NCBI RefSeq assembly: GCF_014645735.1
Contig: NZ_BMMH01000001.1
Span: forward strand, 434,001 to 498,000
Reading direction: 5' to 3'
Length of the DNA: 64,000 nt
DNA from: Nocardia jinanensis
GTDB lineage: Bacteria; Actinomycetota; Actinomycetes; Mycobacteriales; Mycobacteriaceae
Part shown: positions 55,506 to 64,000 of the stretch, piece by piece
Layout: every line of letters starts with the position of its first letter
Numbering within the stretch: position 1 is the stretch's first letter
Position numbers and translations under genes: made by a program
Notes under the pieces: generated by a model
Told to the model about the DNA's origin: nothing
Seen by the model: the letters and a program-made list of their open reading frames with translations, nothing else
The model's database searches: none

Positions 55506-56434
55506 CCGCTTCCCGCGTACCCGCCGTCCAGGTGGACCACATCGCCAAACGCTACGGCGAGACGATCGCGGTGGACGGTATCGGTTTCACCATCGAACCC
55601 GCGCAGGTGTTCGCCCTTCTCGGGCCGAACGGCGCCGGAAAGACCACCACGGTGGAGATGTGCGAGGGCTTCGTCCGCCCGGATTCGGGGCAGGTGCGGG
55701 TGCTCGGCCTCGATCCGATCTCCGATTCCGAACAGTTGCGGCCCCGGATCGGGGTGATGCTGCAGGGTGGCGGCGCCTATCCCGGCGCCCGGACCGGGGA
55801 GATGCTGGATCTGGTCGCCTCGTATTCGGCGAACCCACTCGATCCAGGCTGGTTACTCGGCGTCCTCGGCCTGGCCGACCATCGCCGGACCCCGTATCGC
55901 CGGCTGTCCGGCGGACAGCAGCAGCGACTGTCGCTGGCGTGCGCGCTGGTGGGCCGTCCGGAGATCGTCTTCCTGGACGAACCGACCGCCGGAATGGACG
56001 CGCAGGCACGGATCATGGTGTGGGAGTTGATCGATGCGCTTCGGCGGGACGGTGTGAGTGTGCTGCTCACCACCCATCTCATGGACGAGGCCGAAGAACT
56101 GGCCGATCATCTGGTGATCGTCGATCACGGGCGGATCGTCGCCTCGGGCACTCCGGCGGAGGTCACGGCGCACGGCGCAGCCGGTCAATTGCGTTTCGCG
56201 GCACCGCCGAAACTCGACCTCGAGCTGTTGCAGATGGCGCTGCCGGAGGGTTTCGCCCCCCAGGAGACCAGCCCCGGCTCGTATCTGGTGGAGGGTGAGA
56301 TCAATCCGCAGGTACTGGCCACGGTCACCGCCTGGTGTGCCCGGGTGAACGTGCTGGCCACCGATATCCGGATCGATCAGCGCCGGCTCGAGGATGTCTT
56401 CCTGGAGTTGACCGGACGGGATCTGCGCGCATGA
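55502..56434 (+). CDS. ABC transporter ATP-binding protein (Rv1458c-like)
   Basis: A 310-aa ATPase. Walker A is GPNGAGKTT, the signature is LSGGQQQRLSLA, Walker B is IVFLDEPTAGMD. It overlaps mptB by 4 nt. The permease is encoded after a 148-bp spacer with tandem repeats. In mycobacteria this gene set is conserved between mptB and ctaA; the transported substrate is unknown, though a cell-envelope role is plausible from the mptB link. The longer open frame back to 55244 overlaps mptB and is rejected. Confidence 0.9.
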   Translation: MTASRVPAVQVDHIAKRYGETIAVDGIGFTIEPAQVFALLGPNGAGKTTTVEMCEGFVRPDSGQVRVLGLDPISDSEQLRPRIGVMLQGGGAYPGARTGEMLDLVASYSANPLDPGWLLGVLGLADHRRTPYRRLSGGQQQRLSLACALVGRPEIVFLDEPTAGMDAQARIMVWELIDALRRDGVSVLLTTHLMDEAEELADHLVIVDHGRIVASGTPAEVTAHGAAGQLRFAAPPKLDLELLQMALPEGFAPQETSPGSYLVEGEINPQVLATVTAWCARVNVLATDIRIDQRRLEDVFLELTGRDLRA

Positions 56435-56586
56435 TGCGATACTGCGATACTGCGATACCTCCGCCTTCGCTGCGGCCTCCGCGGACCGCATCTGTCAGCC
56501 TCGAAGGAAGCCCCGTGATGCGATACCTCCGCCTTCGCTACGGCCTCCGCGGATCGCATCCCACAGCTCCGAAGGAAGTCCCGTGA
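56435..56586 (+). repeat. Triple 8-bp repeat and 68-bp tandem duplication carrying a duplicated ribosome site and GTG start
   Basis: TGCGATAC occurs three times in a row (56435-56458). From 56451 a 68-bp unit is repeated back to back (56451-56518 and 56519-56586) with few differences. Each unit ends in GAAGGAAG and CCCGTGA, that is, ribosome site plus GTG start. The second is the start of the permease; the first opens a 23-codon frame (56515-56586) whose TGA overlaps the permease GTG. Each unit can also fold as a hairpin with GATGCGAT/ATCGCATC ends. Confidence 0.7.
56515..56586 (+). CDS. Possible 23-aa leader peptide of the ABC permease
   Basis: The GTG at 56515 has GAAGGAAG upstream and leads through VMRYLRLRYGLRGSHPTAP to a TGA that overlaps the permease start as GTGA. 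It has no known relative. It may be an accident of the 68-bp duplication, but its stop position would couple it translationally to the permease. Confidence 0.3.
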   Translation: MMRYLRLRYGLRGSHPTAPKEVP

Positions 56587-57374
56587 CCAAGCCTGATCTG
56601 ACGGGCAACCGGTTCGAGCCGGGGACCTTCGCGCCGGGGCCGCGGCCCGCGCCGCGCCTGGCCATGCTGGCGGCGCAGACGCGGCTGGATCTGGTGCTGC
56701 TGCTGCGCAACGGGGAGCAATTGCTGCTCACCATGTTCATTCCGATCACCTTGCTCATCGGGCTGGCGCTGCTCCCGTTCGGCGATATGGGTCCGGACAA
56801 GATCGACAAGATCGTGCCTGCGGTGATGATGGTGGCGGTGATGTCGACCGCGTTCACCGGGCAGGCCATCGCCATCGGTTTCGATCGGCGCTACGGCGCG
56901 CTCAAACGGCTCGGCGCCACACCACTTCCGCGCTGGGGGATCGTCGCGGGGAAGAGCGGCGCGGTACTGCTCGTGGTGATCCTGCAGGCGGTGCTGCTCG
57001 GGTTGATCGGGGTGGCGCTGGGCTGGCGGCCGACACCGCTGGGGCTACTGCTGGGCGCGGTCCTGATCGCGCTGGGCACCGCCACTTTCGCGGCGATGGG
57101 GCTGTTGCTGGGCGGCACGCTCAAGGCCGAAGTGGTGCTGGCGCTGGCGAATATCCTCTGGTTCGTCATGCTCGGTATCGCCAGTGTGGTCTTCGCCTCC
57201 GACGAACTACCCGCCGTGGTGCACACGCTGGTGCGACTGGTGCCCTCGGGCGCGCTGGCCGTCGCGCTGGAACACGCGCTGGCCGGTGGTGTCGACTGGC
57301 TGGGTGTCGGTGCGCTGCTCATCTGGGGTACCGGTGCCGGGCTGCTGGCGGCCCGCTGGTTCCGCTTCGAATAA
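56583..57374 (+). CDS. ABC-2 type permease (Rv1457c-like)
   Basis: A 263-aa membrane protein with about six hydrophobic segments after a cytoplasmic N-terminus of about 40 residues. DMGPDKIDKIVPAVMMVAVM and FDRRYGALKRLGATPLPRW are typical ABC-2 features. It partners the ATPase encoded upstream. The GTG at 56583 has GAAGGAAG 7 nt before it. Confidence 0.88.
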   Translation: MTKPDLTGNRFEPGTFAPGPRPAPRLAMLAAQTRLDLVLLLRNGEQLLLTMFIPITLLIGLALLPFGDMGPDKIDKIVPAVMMVAVMSTAFTGQAIAIGFDRRYGALKRLGATPLPRWGIVAGKSGAVLLVVILQAVLLGLIGVALGWRPTPLGLLLGAVLIALGTATFAAMGLLLGGTLKAEVVLALANILWFVMLGIASVVFASDELPAVVHTLVRLVPSGALAVALEHALAGGVDWLGVGALLIWGTGAGLLAARWFRFE

Positions 57375-57427
57375 CGGCCCACGACAAGTCGTAGTAGTCC
57401 GGCTGCGGGCCGTCGGTGACCGCCCGC

Positions 57428-57442
57428 TACCATCGTGACGTG
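57428..57442 (+). promoter_or_regulatory. -10 element and leaderless start of ctaA
   Basis: TACCAT (57428-57433) is followed after 6 nt by the GTG at 57440. The spacing places the transcription start on the GTG itself. An in-frame GTG at 57416 lies upstream of the -10 and would not be transcribed from it. Confidence 0.45.
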
Positions 57443-58414
57443 CTGTATCGCGCATTCCTGCGACTCGTCGACCGGCTACCGCTGCCGTCGCGGCGCACCC
57501 AGCTGCTGATCGCGCTGGCGGTGATCGCCTCCCAGGCCGGTATCGCCGTGACCGGCGCGATCGTCCGGGTCACCGCGTCCGGTCTGGGCTGCCCCACCTG
57601 GCCGCAATGCTTCCCGGGCAGTTTCACTCCCGTCGGAGTCTCCGAAGTCGCCGTGATCCATCAAGCGGTGGAATTCGGCAACCGGATGCTGACCTTCGCG
57701 GTGACGCTGTGCGCCGCGCTCATCGTCCTGGCCGTCACCCGGGCCCGGCGCCGGCGCGAAGTACTCGTCTACGCCTGGCTGATGCCGGCGGGGACCGTGC
57801 TGCAGGCGGTCATCGGCGGTATCACGGTATTGTCCGGCCTGCTGTGGTGGACGGTGGCGCTACATCTACTCGCCTCGATGCTCATGGTGTGGGTGGCCGC
57901 CGTGATGTACGCGAAAGTCGCCTCCCCCGACGACGGTGTCGAGACGGTCCGTGCGCCGGAGCCGCTGCGCCGGCTCACCGTGCTGAGCGGGATCGCACTG
58001 GCCGGGGTCCTCGTCGCGGGCACGCTGGTGACCGGCGCCGGCCCCCATGCCGGCGATAAGAGCATCGAACGTCCAGTGGCCCGGCTCGAGGTCGAGATCG
58101 TCACCCTGGTGCATCTGCATTCACAGCTGCTGATCGGCTACCTCGCCCTGCTGATCGGTCTCGGTTTCGGTCTCTTCGCGACCGGTATCACCAAACCGGT
58201 ACGCGACCGCCTGTTCGTTCTGATCGGGCTGGTTCTCGCGCAGTCGCTGGTAGGTGTCGTCCAGTACTTCACCGATGTCCCGGCGGCGCTGGTCGCGATC
58301 CACGTCGGTGGCGCCGCGCTGTGCACCGCCGCGACCGCCGCACTGTGGGCCTCCCTACGAACCCGCGAGCCGCTACCCGCCGAGGTAGCGGAAACGAGCG
58401 CCCAGCCGGCCTGA
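57440..58414 (+). CDS. ctaA: Heme A synthase (COX15/CtaA)
   Basis: A 324-aa eight-helix membrane enzyme oxidising the C8 methyl of heme O to make heme A for cytochrome aa3. The four heme-ligand His sit in VIHQAVEFGNR, VALHLLASM, LVHLHSQLL and VAIHVGGAAL, and the extracytoplasmic loop Cys pair in GLGCPTWPQC. CtaB, which makes its substrate, is encoded 4 kb away. Confidence 0.94.
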   Translation: MLYRAFLRLVDRLPLPSRRTQLLIALAVIASQAGIAVTGAIVRVTASGLGCPTWPQCFPGSFTPVGVSEVAVIHQAVEFGNRMLTFAVTLCAALIVLAVTRARRRREVLVYAWLMPAGTVLQAVIGGITVLSGLLWWTVALHLLASMLMVWVAAVMYAKVASPDDGVETVRAPEPLRRLTVLSGIALAGVLVAGTLVTGAGPHAGDKSIERPVARLEVEIVTLVHLHSQLLIGYLALLIGLGFGLFATGITKPVRDRLFVLIGLVLAQSLVGVVQYFTDVPAALVAIHVGGAALCTAATAALWASLRTREPLPAEVAETSAQPA

Positions 58415-58464
58415 CGCGGCCGAGCGACAGAGCCGATGCTCCGCCGCCGGAGCGAGGGACGACC

Positions 58465-59697
58465 TCAGGTCGCGCTCGGCCCGTTCTGATAGCTGCGGGC
58501 GACCAGCGCCGAGGTCAGATACCACAGTCCGGTCGGGACGGCCGGATCGAATCCGGTGAGCATCCGGACCCTTTTGAGCCGGTAGTCGAGCGTATTGGTG
58601 TGCATATGCATGAGCCGGGCCGTGCGCTGCCGGTTGAAATTGTTCGCGATGTGCTGGCGCAGCGTTTCCAGCAGTTCGGGATGTTCGTCGAGCGGGTCCA
58701 GGATGGCGCTGAGGTGTTCGCGTGCCGGCCCGGGCCGGGTGATCTGGAATTCCAGGGCCAGATCGGTGAACCGGTGCAGTCCACCGCCGTCGGTGATGCG
58801 CTGCACCGTATCGAGGAGTTCGTGCGCGCGGTCGGTGGCGTCGGGGATCTCGGCGGTGGCCGCGGTGACCACGGTGCCGGTGACCGGCACCTGTGCGGCC
58901 TGCGCCAGCCGCGCGATCAGATCGTCCAATGCCTCGTCCGGGAAACCGTCGGCCGGTAACAGCACCGTGCCGCCGTCGATGCTGAGCAGCGAGAGGGCCT
59001 TCTCACCGCAGCTGCGGGCCAGTTCGGCCTGGATCCGGCGCAGTTTGCGCCGCGCGACGATACGTCCGTCGACCTGTTGTGCGGATTCGTCCGGATGCGG
59101 CGGCAGGGCCAGCGCCAGCACCTGATAGGACCCGGCGATCTCGATCCCGCATTCGCGGGCCATGGTGGCCGTGCTGTGCCCGCCGAGCAGTGCCGAGGTC
59201 AGCGTATGCACCGCGGTGTGGTGTTCGGAGACCACGCCCCGGTATTCACCCACATACGCCAGCGCCACTTCGGAGGTGATCGTGTCCAGGATCTCCAGCA
59301 TACGGCGGGCGGTAGCGACCAGTGTGGCCGAATCCGCTGGTCCCGCGGTGGACATGATGCGGTCGAAACCGAGTTTGAAACCCTCGTGGATGGCGTGGTT
59401 GATGGTGTCGATCGGGATACCCTCACGCGCCCATTCCGCGGCGGCCTCCCGGACCTGCTCGATCTTCTCCGGTAGCTCCCGGCCGTCGAGCCGGCTGAGG
59501 GTGAGTTCCAGGCAGAGCCGGGTCACCGCGGTGACATCACCCTGGAGCGCGTCGCCCGGCAGCGTTCCGCACGGTGCGACGTGTTCGACGAAATGCCCGA
59601 CCATCTGACGCGACAGGGTGGATACATCCCGCAGGTGGTTCGAGATCGGACGGCCGGACACCGTGAGTCTGGAACGGGTCGGACTGCTGACCGTCAT
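58465..59697 (-). CDS. PucR-family transcriptional regulator (Rv1453-like)
   Basis: A 410-aa regulator. The C-terminal helix-turn-helix (about 345-395) contains RTARLMHMHTNTLDYRLKRV, diagnostic of PucR/CdaR. The middle (about 165-290) is the degenerate GGDEF-like domain of this family, and the N-terminal helical region (about 20-160) resembles the RsbRD-like domain common in actinobacterial PucR proteins. AAGGAG precedes the ATG. M. tuberculosis has a similar gene beside qor, as I recall. It is convergent with ctaA. Confidence 0.87.
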   Translation of the reverse strand: MTVSSPTRSRLTVSGRPISNHLRDVSTLSRQMVGHFVEHVAPCGTLPGDALQGDVTAVTRLCLELTLSRLDGRELPEKIEQVREAAAEWAREGIPIDTINHAIHEGFKLGFDRIMSTAGPADSATLVATARRMLEILDTITSEVALAYVGEYRGVVSEHHTAVHTLTSALLGGHSTATMARECGIEIAGSYQVLALALPPHPDESAQQVDGRIVARRKLRRIQAELARSCGEKALSLLSIDGGTVLLPADGFPDEALDDLIARLAQAAQVPVTGTVVTAATAEIPDATDRAHELLDTVQRITDGGGLHRFTDLALEFQITRPGPAREHLSAILDPLDEHPELLETLRQHIANNFNRQRTARLMHMHTNTLDYRLKRVRMLTGFDPAVPTGLWYLTSALVARSYQNGPSAT

Positions 59698-59835
59698 ATC
59701 GGCTCCTTCTTACCCCGGGGCTGACGCTCGAGGCACTAACGGTAGCGCGAACCGGTTACTCGTCAGTAGTTTTTGCTCGGGAAACTGTTCGAGCTACCTG
59801 ACGCCCGGCGGTCGGCCTGTGAGCACCCACAGGTG

Positions 59836-60186
59836 TCATTTCTCGTTGCGGGCCTTCGGAAACCGCACCTGACCGGCGACCCAGCCGGCCATCTTGGCCC
59901 AGTGCCCGGTCCGCGGAGTTGTGCGCGATACCAATTCCCGCTCCCAGCCCTCGGCGGCGGTGAGCCCGTCCACCGCGTCGACCACGGCCCGCGCGACGGC
60001 CGTATCGGCGACCATCCGATCCCCGAGGACCCCATCGGAGCCGACCAGTGTGATCCGGACGCCCCGGCGGCCGACCGGCTGCAGGACGGCCTCGGCCGAA
60101 CCCCCGTGCGCGGCGACGAACTTGCGCACCGATTCGACGATCTCCTTCGGGGCGTCGGCGGTGACAGTGGCGGTATCTGCGCTCAT
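59836..60186 (-). CDS. Conserved hypothetical protein (Rv1455-like)
   Basis: A 116-aa cytoplasmic protein of unknown function: an N-terminal half with two predicted helices and strands (SVRKFVAAHGGSAEAVLQPV, RRGVRITLVGSDG) and a C-terminal amphipathic segment with AKMAGWVAGQVRF. I chose the ATG at 60186; the frame runs open 55 codons further into the qor promoter. It is divergent from qor, the arrangement also found in mycobacteria. Confidence 0.7.
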   Translation of the reverse strand: MSADTATVTADAPKEIVESVRKFVAAHGGSAEAVLQPVGRRGVRITLVGSDGVLGDRMVADTAVARAVVDAVDGLTAAEGWERELVSRTTPRTGHWAKMAGWVAGQVRFPKARNEK

Positions 60187-60324
60187 GCCGAGGAGTTTAC
60201 CGGCGAGTAGGAACACGTCCCGGAACCCGGTCCGAAGCGCCTGGTCATCCCACCGAGCGGCGGTCGTGGAAACAGTGGCGGACCCCTGTATCCCGGATGG
60301 GCGTACCCGTGTAGAACTGGACCC

Positions 60325-62035
<1,711 letters not shown>

Positions 62036-62108
62036 CCGGCGACGGTTTCGAGTAACCGAATAGTGGTGCCGGGTGACGGGCGCGGCCGTACAGGCGTGAC
62101 GGGGCGGC

Positions 62109-63098
62109 TCAGCCGAAGAAGACGTCGCCGAGTGTGGTCCAGCCGAGCACCGAATCGACCGCCAGACCGCAGAACACCACGGCGAGGTAGTTGTTGGACT
62201 GCAGGAACAGTCGCAACGGTTTCACCGATTCACCGCGCCGCACTCCCGCATAGAGCTGGTGGGCCATCAGCAGGAACCAGGCACCGGCGACCAGTGCGAC
62301 CGCCGTGTAGATCACCCCGGTGGCCGGGGCCAGCGCCAGGGTGGTCAGCACGGTCAGCCAGGTGTAGACGACGATCTGCTTGGTGACGGTCTGTTCGGTG
62401 GCCACCACCGGCAGCATCGGAACTCCGGCCGCCCGGTAGTCCTCCTTGTAGCGCATGGCCAGCGCCCAGGTGTGCGGCGGCGTCCAGAAGAAGATCACCC
62501 CGAACAGCGCCAGGGCGGGCCAGCCGACGGTGCCGGTGACCGCCGACCAGCCGACGAGGGCGGGCATACAACCGGCCGCGCCGCCCCACACCACGTTCTG
62601 CGAGGTACGCCGTTTGAGGCCGAGCGTGTAGACGAAAACGTAGAACAGGATGGTCGCGACGACCAGCACACCGCTGAGCAGATTGGCCTGCCACCACAGC
62701 CAGGCGAACGAGCCGATACCCAGTACGACACCGAAGACGAAGGCGTGCGAGGTCGGTACCGCGTCCCGGGCCAGTGGCCGTTTCGCGGTCCGCTTCATCA
62801 CCTTGTCGATATCGGCGTCGGCCACACAGTTGAGGGTGTTGGCGCTGGCCGCGCCCATCCAGCCGCCGAACAAGGTGGCCAGGATCAGCCCGATATCGAT
62901 CTGACCGCGATCGGCCAGCAGCATGGTGGGGATGGTGGCCACCAGCAGCAGTTCGATGACGCGGGGTTTGGTGAGCGCGATATAGGAGAGCGGGCGGTGG
63001 GCGACGCGGGCGAGCTTCTCACTGCCGAGGACGCGGTCCGCGGGTGCCGGGGCGGAATCGTGGGCGCCGCCGACCCCCGTGTCATGACCGATCCGCAC
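62109..63098 (-). CDS. ctaB: Heme O synthase / protoheme IX farnesyltransferase (CtaB)
   Basis: A 329-aa UbiA-family prenyltransferase with about nine hydrophobic segments, adding farnesyl to heme B. The first Asp-rich motif is [20 protein letters not shown], the second lies in [16 protein letters not shown] chose the GTG at 63098 because AGGAG lies 5 nt upstream; a GTG at 63113 is in frame. It is divergent from tkt. Confidence 0.94.
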   Translation of the reverse strand: MRIGHDTGVGGAHDSAPAPADRVLGSEKLARVAHRPLSYIALTKPRVIELLLVATIPTMLLADRGQIDIGLILATLFGGWMGAASANTLNCVADADIDKVMKRTAKRPLARDAVPTSHAFVFGVVLGIGSFAWLWWQANLLSGVLVVATILFYVFVYTLGLKRRTSQNVVWGGAAGCMPALVGWSAVTGTVGWPALALFGVIFFWTPPHTWALAMRYKEDYRAAGVPMLPVVATEQTVTKQIVVYTWLTVLTTLALAPATGVIYTAVALVAGAWFLLMAHQLYAGVRRGESVKPLRLFLQSNNYLAVVFCGLAVDSVLGWTTLGDVFFG

Positions 63099-63447
63099 TA
63101 TCTCTCCTCGCACGCTGTGCTTCGCATCCGGTTTGGGAAGGAGCAGCGCGCGGCTGCGACGCGGCTACTACTACGCACGATGGTAGACCCACACCCGGCG
63201 CGCGCCGCCGCGCGCCCCTGGGCACCAACCCGGGCGCCGGGTCGCGGGGTGTGCCCACGCGGTCGGCCACCGGGGCCATCCGGGCGATGACCGGCTCGCG
63301 GCACTAGCCGGGGGGCGTGCACAGGGGCGGCCGGGCGCAATTAGGGTAGGGGGGTGTATGCGGCGCCACAGTCACCGCGCCGTACCGGTCCGCCGCCCAG
63401 CCCGCCCCCAATTTTCGACGCCTCGAAATGTCAGGAGAAACACGGTC
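63099..63447. other. Divergent ctaB-tkt intergenic region
   Basis: About 350 bp with promoters for both genes. On the tkt side TTAGGGTAG (63339-63347) may hold a -10, giving a leader of about 100 nt. GGGCACC and GGTGTGCCC near 63218-63256 can pair around a GC-rich loop. No gene seen. Confidence 0.4.
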
Positions 63448-64000
63448 GTGTCAGTGACAGACGACATCCGCGCCCTCACCCAGCCGAACCTTCCGGACGA
63501 CTGGACGGATCTGGACACCAAAGCTGTCGACACCGTCCGGGTCCTCGCCGCCGACGCGGTGCAGACCGCGGGCAACGGCCATCCGGGCACCGCGATGAGT
63601 CTCGCGCCGCTGGCCTACACCCTGTTCCAGCGCACCATGCGCCACGACCCCGCCGATCCCGAATGGGTCGGTCGCGACCGGTTCGTGCTGTCGTGCGGCC
63701 ACTCCAGCCTGACTCTCTACATCCAGCTGTACCTGGCGGGATTCGGCCTGGAACTCGATGATCTGCGCAACCTGCGCAAATGGGGTTCGCTGACCCCGGG
63801 CCACCCGGAGTACCGGCACACCAAGGGTGTGGAGATCACCACCGGTCCGCTGGGCCAGGGCCTGGCCTCGGCAGTGGGTATGGCGATGGCCGCCCGCCGC
63901 GAGCGCGGCCTGTTCGACCCGGAGGCCGAGACCGGCGCCAGCCCGTTCGATCACCACATCTACGTGATCGCCTCCGACGGCGATATGGAAGAGGGCGTCA
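63448..64000 (+). CDS. tkt: Transketolase, 5' part (truncated by the window end)
   Basis: The first 184 codons of a thiamine-diphosphate enzyme of the pentose phosphate pathway. GNGHPGTAMSLAPLAYTLF, the GPLGQGLASAVGMA segment and SDGDMEEGV (the start of the cofactor-binding GDG motif) are all at normal spacing. The GTG at 63448 follows AGGAG by 10 nt; GTG at 63454 is an alternative. The frame is open to the last base. Confidence 0.95.
   Translation, partial: MSVTDDIRALTQPNLPDDWTDLDTKAVDTVRVLAADAVQTAGNGHPGTAMSLAPLAYTLFQRTMRHDPADPEWVGRDRFVLSCGHSSLTLYIQLYLAGFGLELDDLRNLRKWGSLTPGHPEYRHTKGVEITTGPLGQGLASAVGMAMAARRERGLFDPEAETGASPFDHHIYVIASDGDMEEGV

Noticed and set aside
56435..56586. CRISPR-like repeats
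   Set aside because: The units are directly adjacent with no spacers and overlap a translation start; it is a tandem duplication.

Overview
The window is 64 kb of very GC-rich actinobacterial DNA, most likely from Nocardia or a close mycolic-acid-forming relative. The reasons are the strong G/C bias at third codon positions, many GTG and TTG starts, several apparently leaderless genes, a rifamycin phosphotransferase, F420- and mycofactocin-type enzymes, and a right end whose gene order (tkt, ctaB, qor, ctaA, ABC pair, mptB, sufR, sufBDCSU-sufT) follows what I remember of the Mycobacterium tuberculosis Rv1449c-Rv1466 block. The left two thirds is accessory DNA and the right third is conserved core.

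Layout. 0-9 kb: an XRE regulator, a secreted D-Ala-D-Ala peptidase with a decayed paralogue beside it, a beta-lactamase-like esterase, and a PadR / DUF1048 / DrrA-DrrB exporter operon; then a cold-shock protein and a flavin reductase plus SnoaL-like pair divergent from an ECF41-type sigma factor. 10-16 kb: rifamycin phosphotransferase, an iron-sulfur class I fumarase with an IdeR-like box upstream, and an imine-reductase-like gene beside remnants of its paralogue. 16.7-19.4 kb: mftD, mftE and mftR of the mycofactocin pathway without mftA, mftB or mftC. 19.5-24.7 kb: a stressosome-like RsbR-RsbS-RsbT module with two PP2C phosphatases and an RsbV-like antagonist. 24.7-33.7 kb: an F420-type oxidoreductase, a cyclodeaminase, a small Cys/His protein, a GT4 glycosyltransferase fused by a 4-nt overlap to a debranching-type glucosidase, an L,D-transpeptidase, a membrane protein and an Acg-like nitroreductase. 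33.7-36.3 kb: an ABC exporter pair.

36.3-46.0 kb is a conservon (cvnA-cvnB-cvnC-cvnD) followed by five cytochrome P450 genes. Two P450s are canonical. Three lack the Arg of the K-helix ExxR motif and have altered I-helix and heme-loop motifs, as reported for the CYP157 family. The operon is tightly coupled (1-, 4- and 26-nt overlaps) and is preceded by a long, almost perfect inverted repeat.

46.8-64 kb is the core block: the SUF iron-sulfur assembly operon with its regulator SufR, the divergent mannosyltransferase MptB and ABC pair, heme A and heme O synthases (CtaA, CtaB), a PucR regulator, a quinone reductase, and the 5' end of transketolase, which runs off the window. Inside it is a scar where a divergent TetR/FAD-monooxygenase pair lost both 5' halves.

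The region shows repeated gene decay (VanY, two imine-reductase fragments, TetR, monooxygenase) and local duplication (tandem P450s, a 68-bp leader duplication). I saw no tRNA, rRNA, CRISPR array, insertion sequence or prophage.
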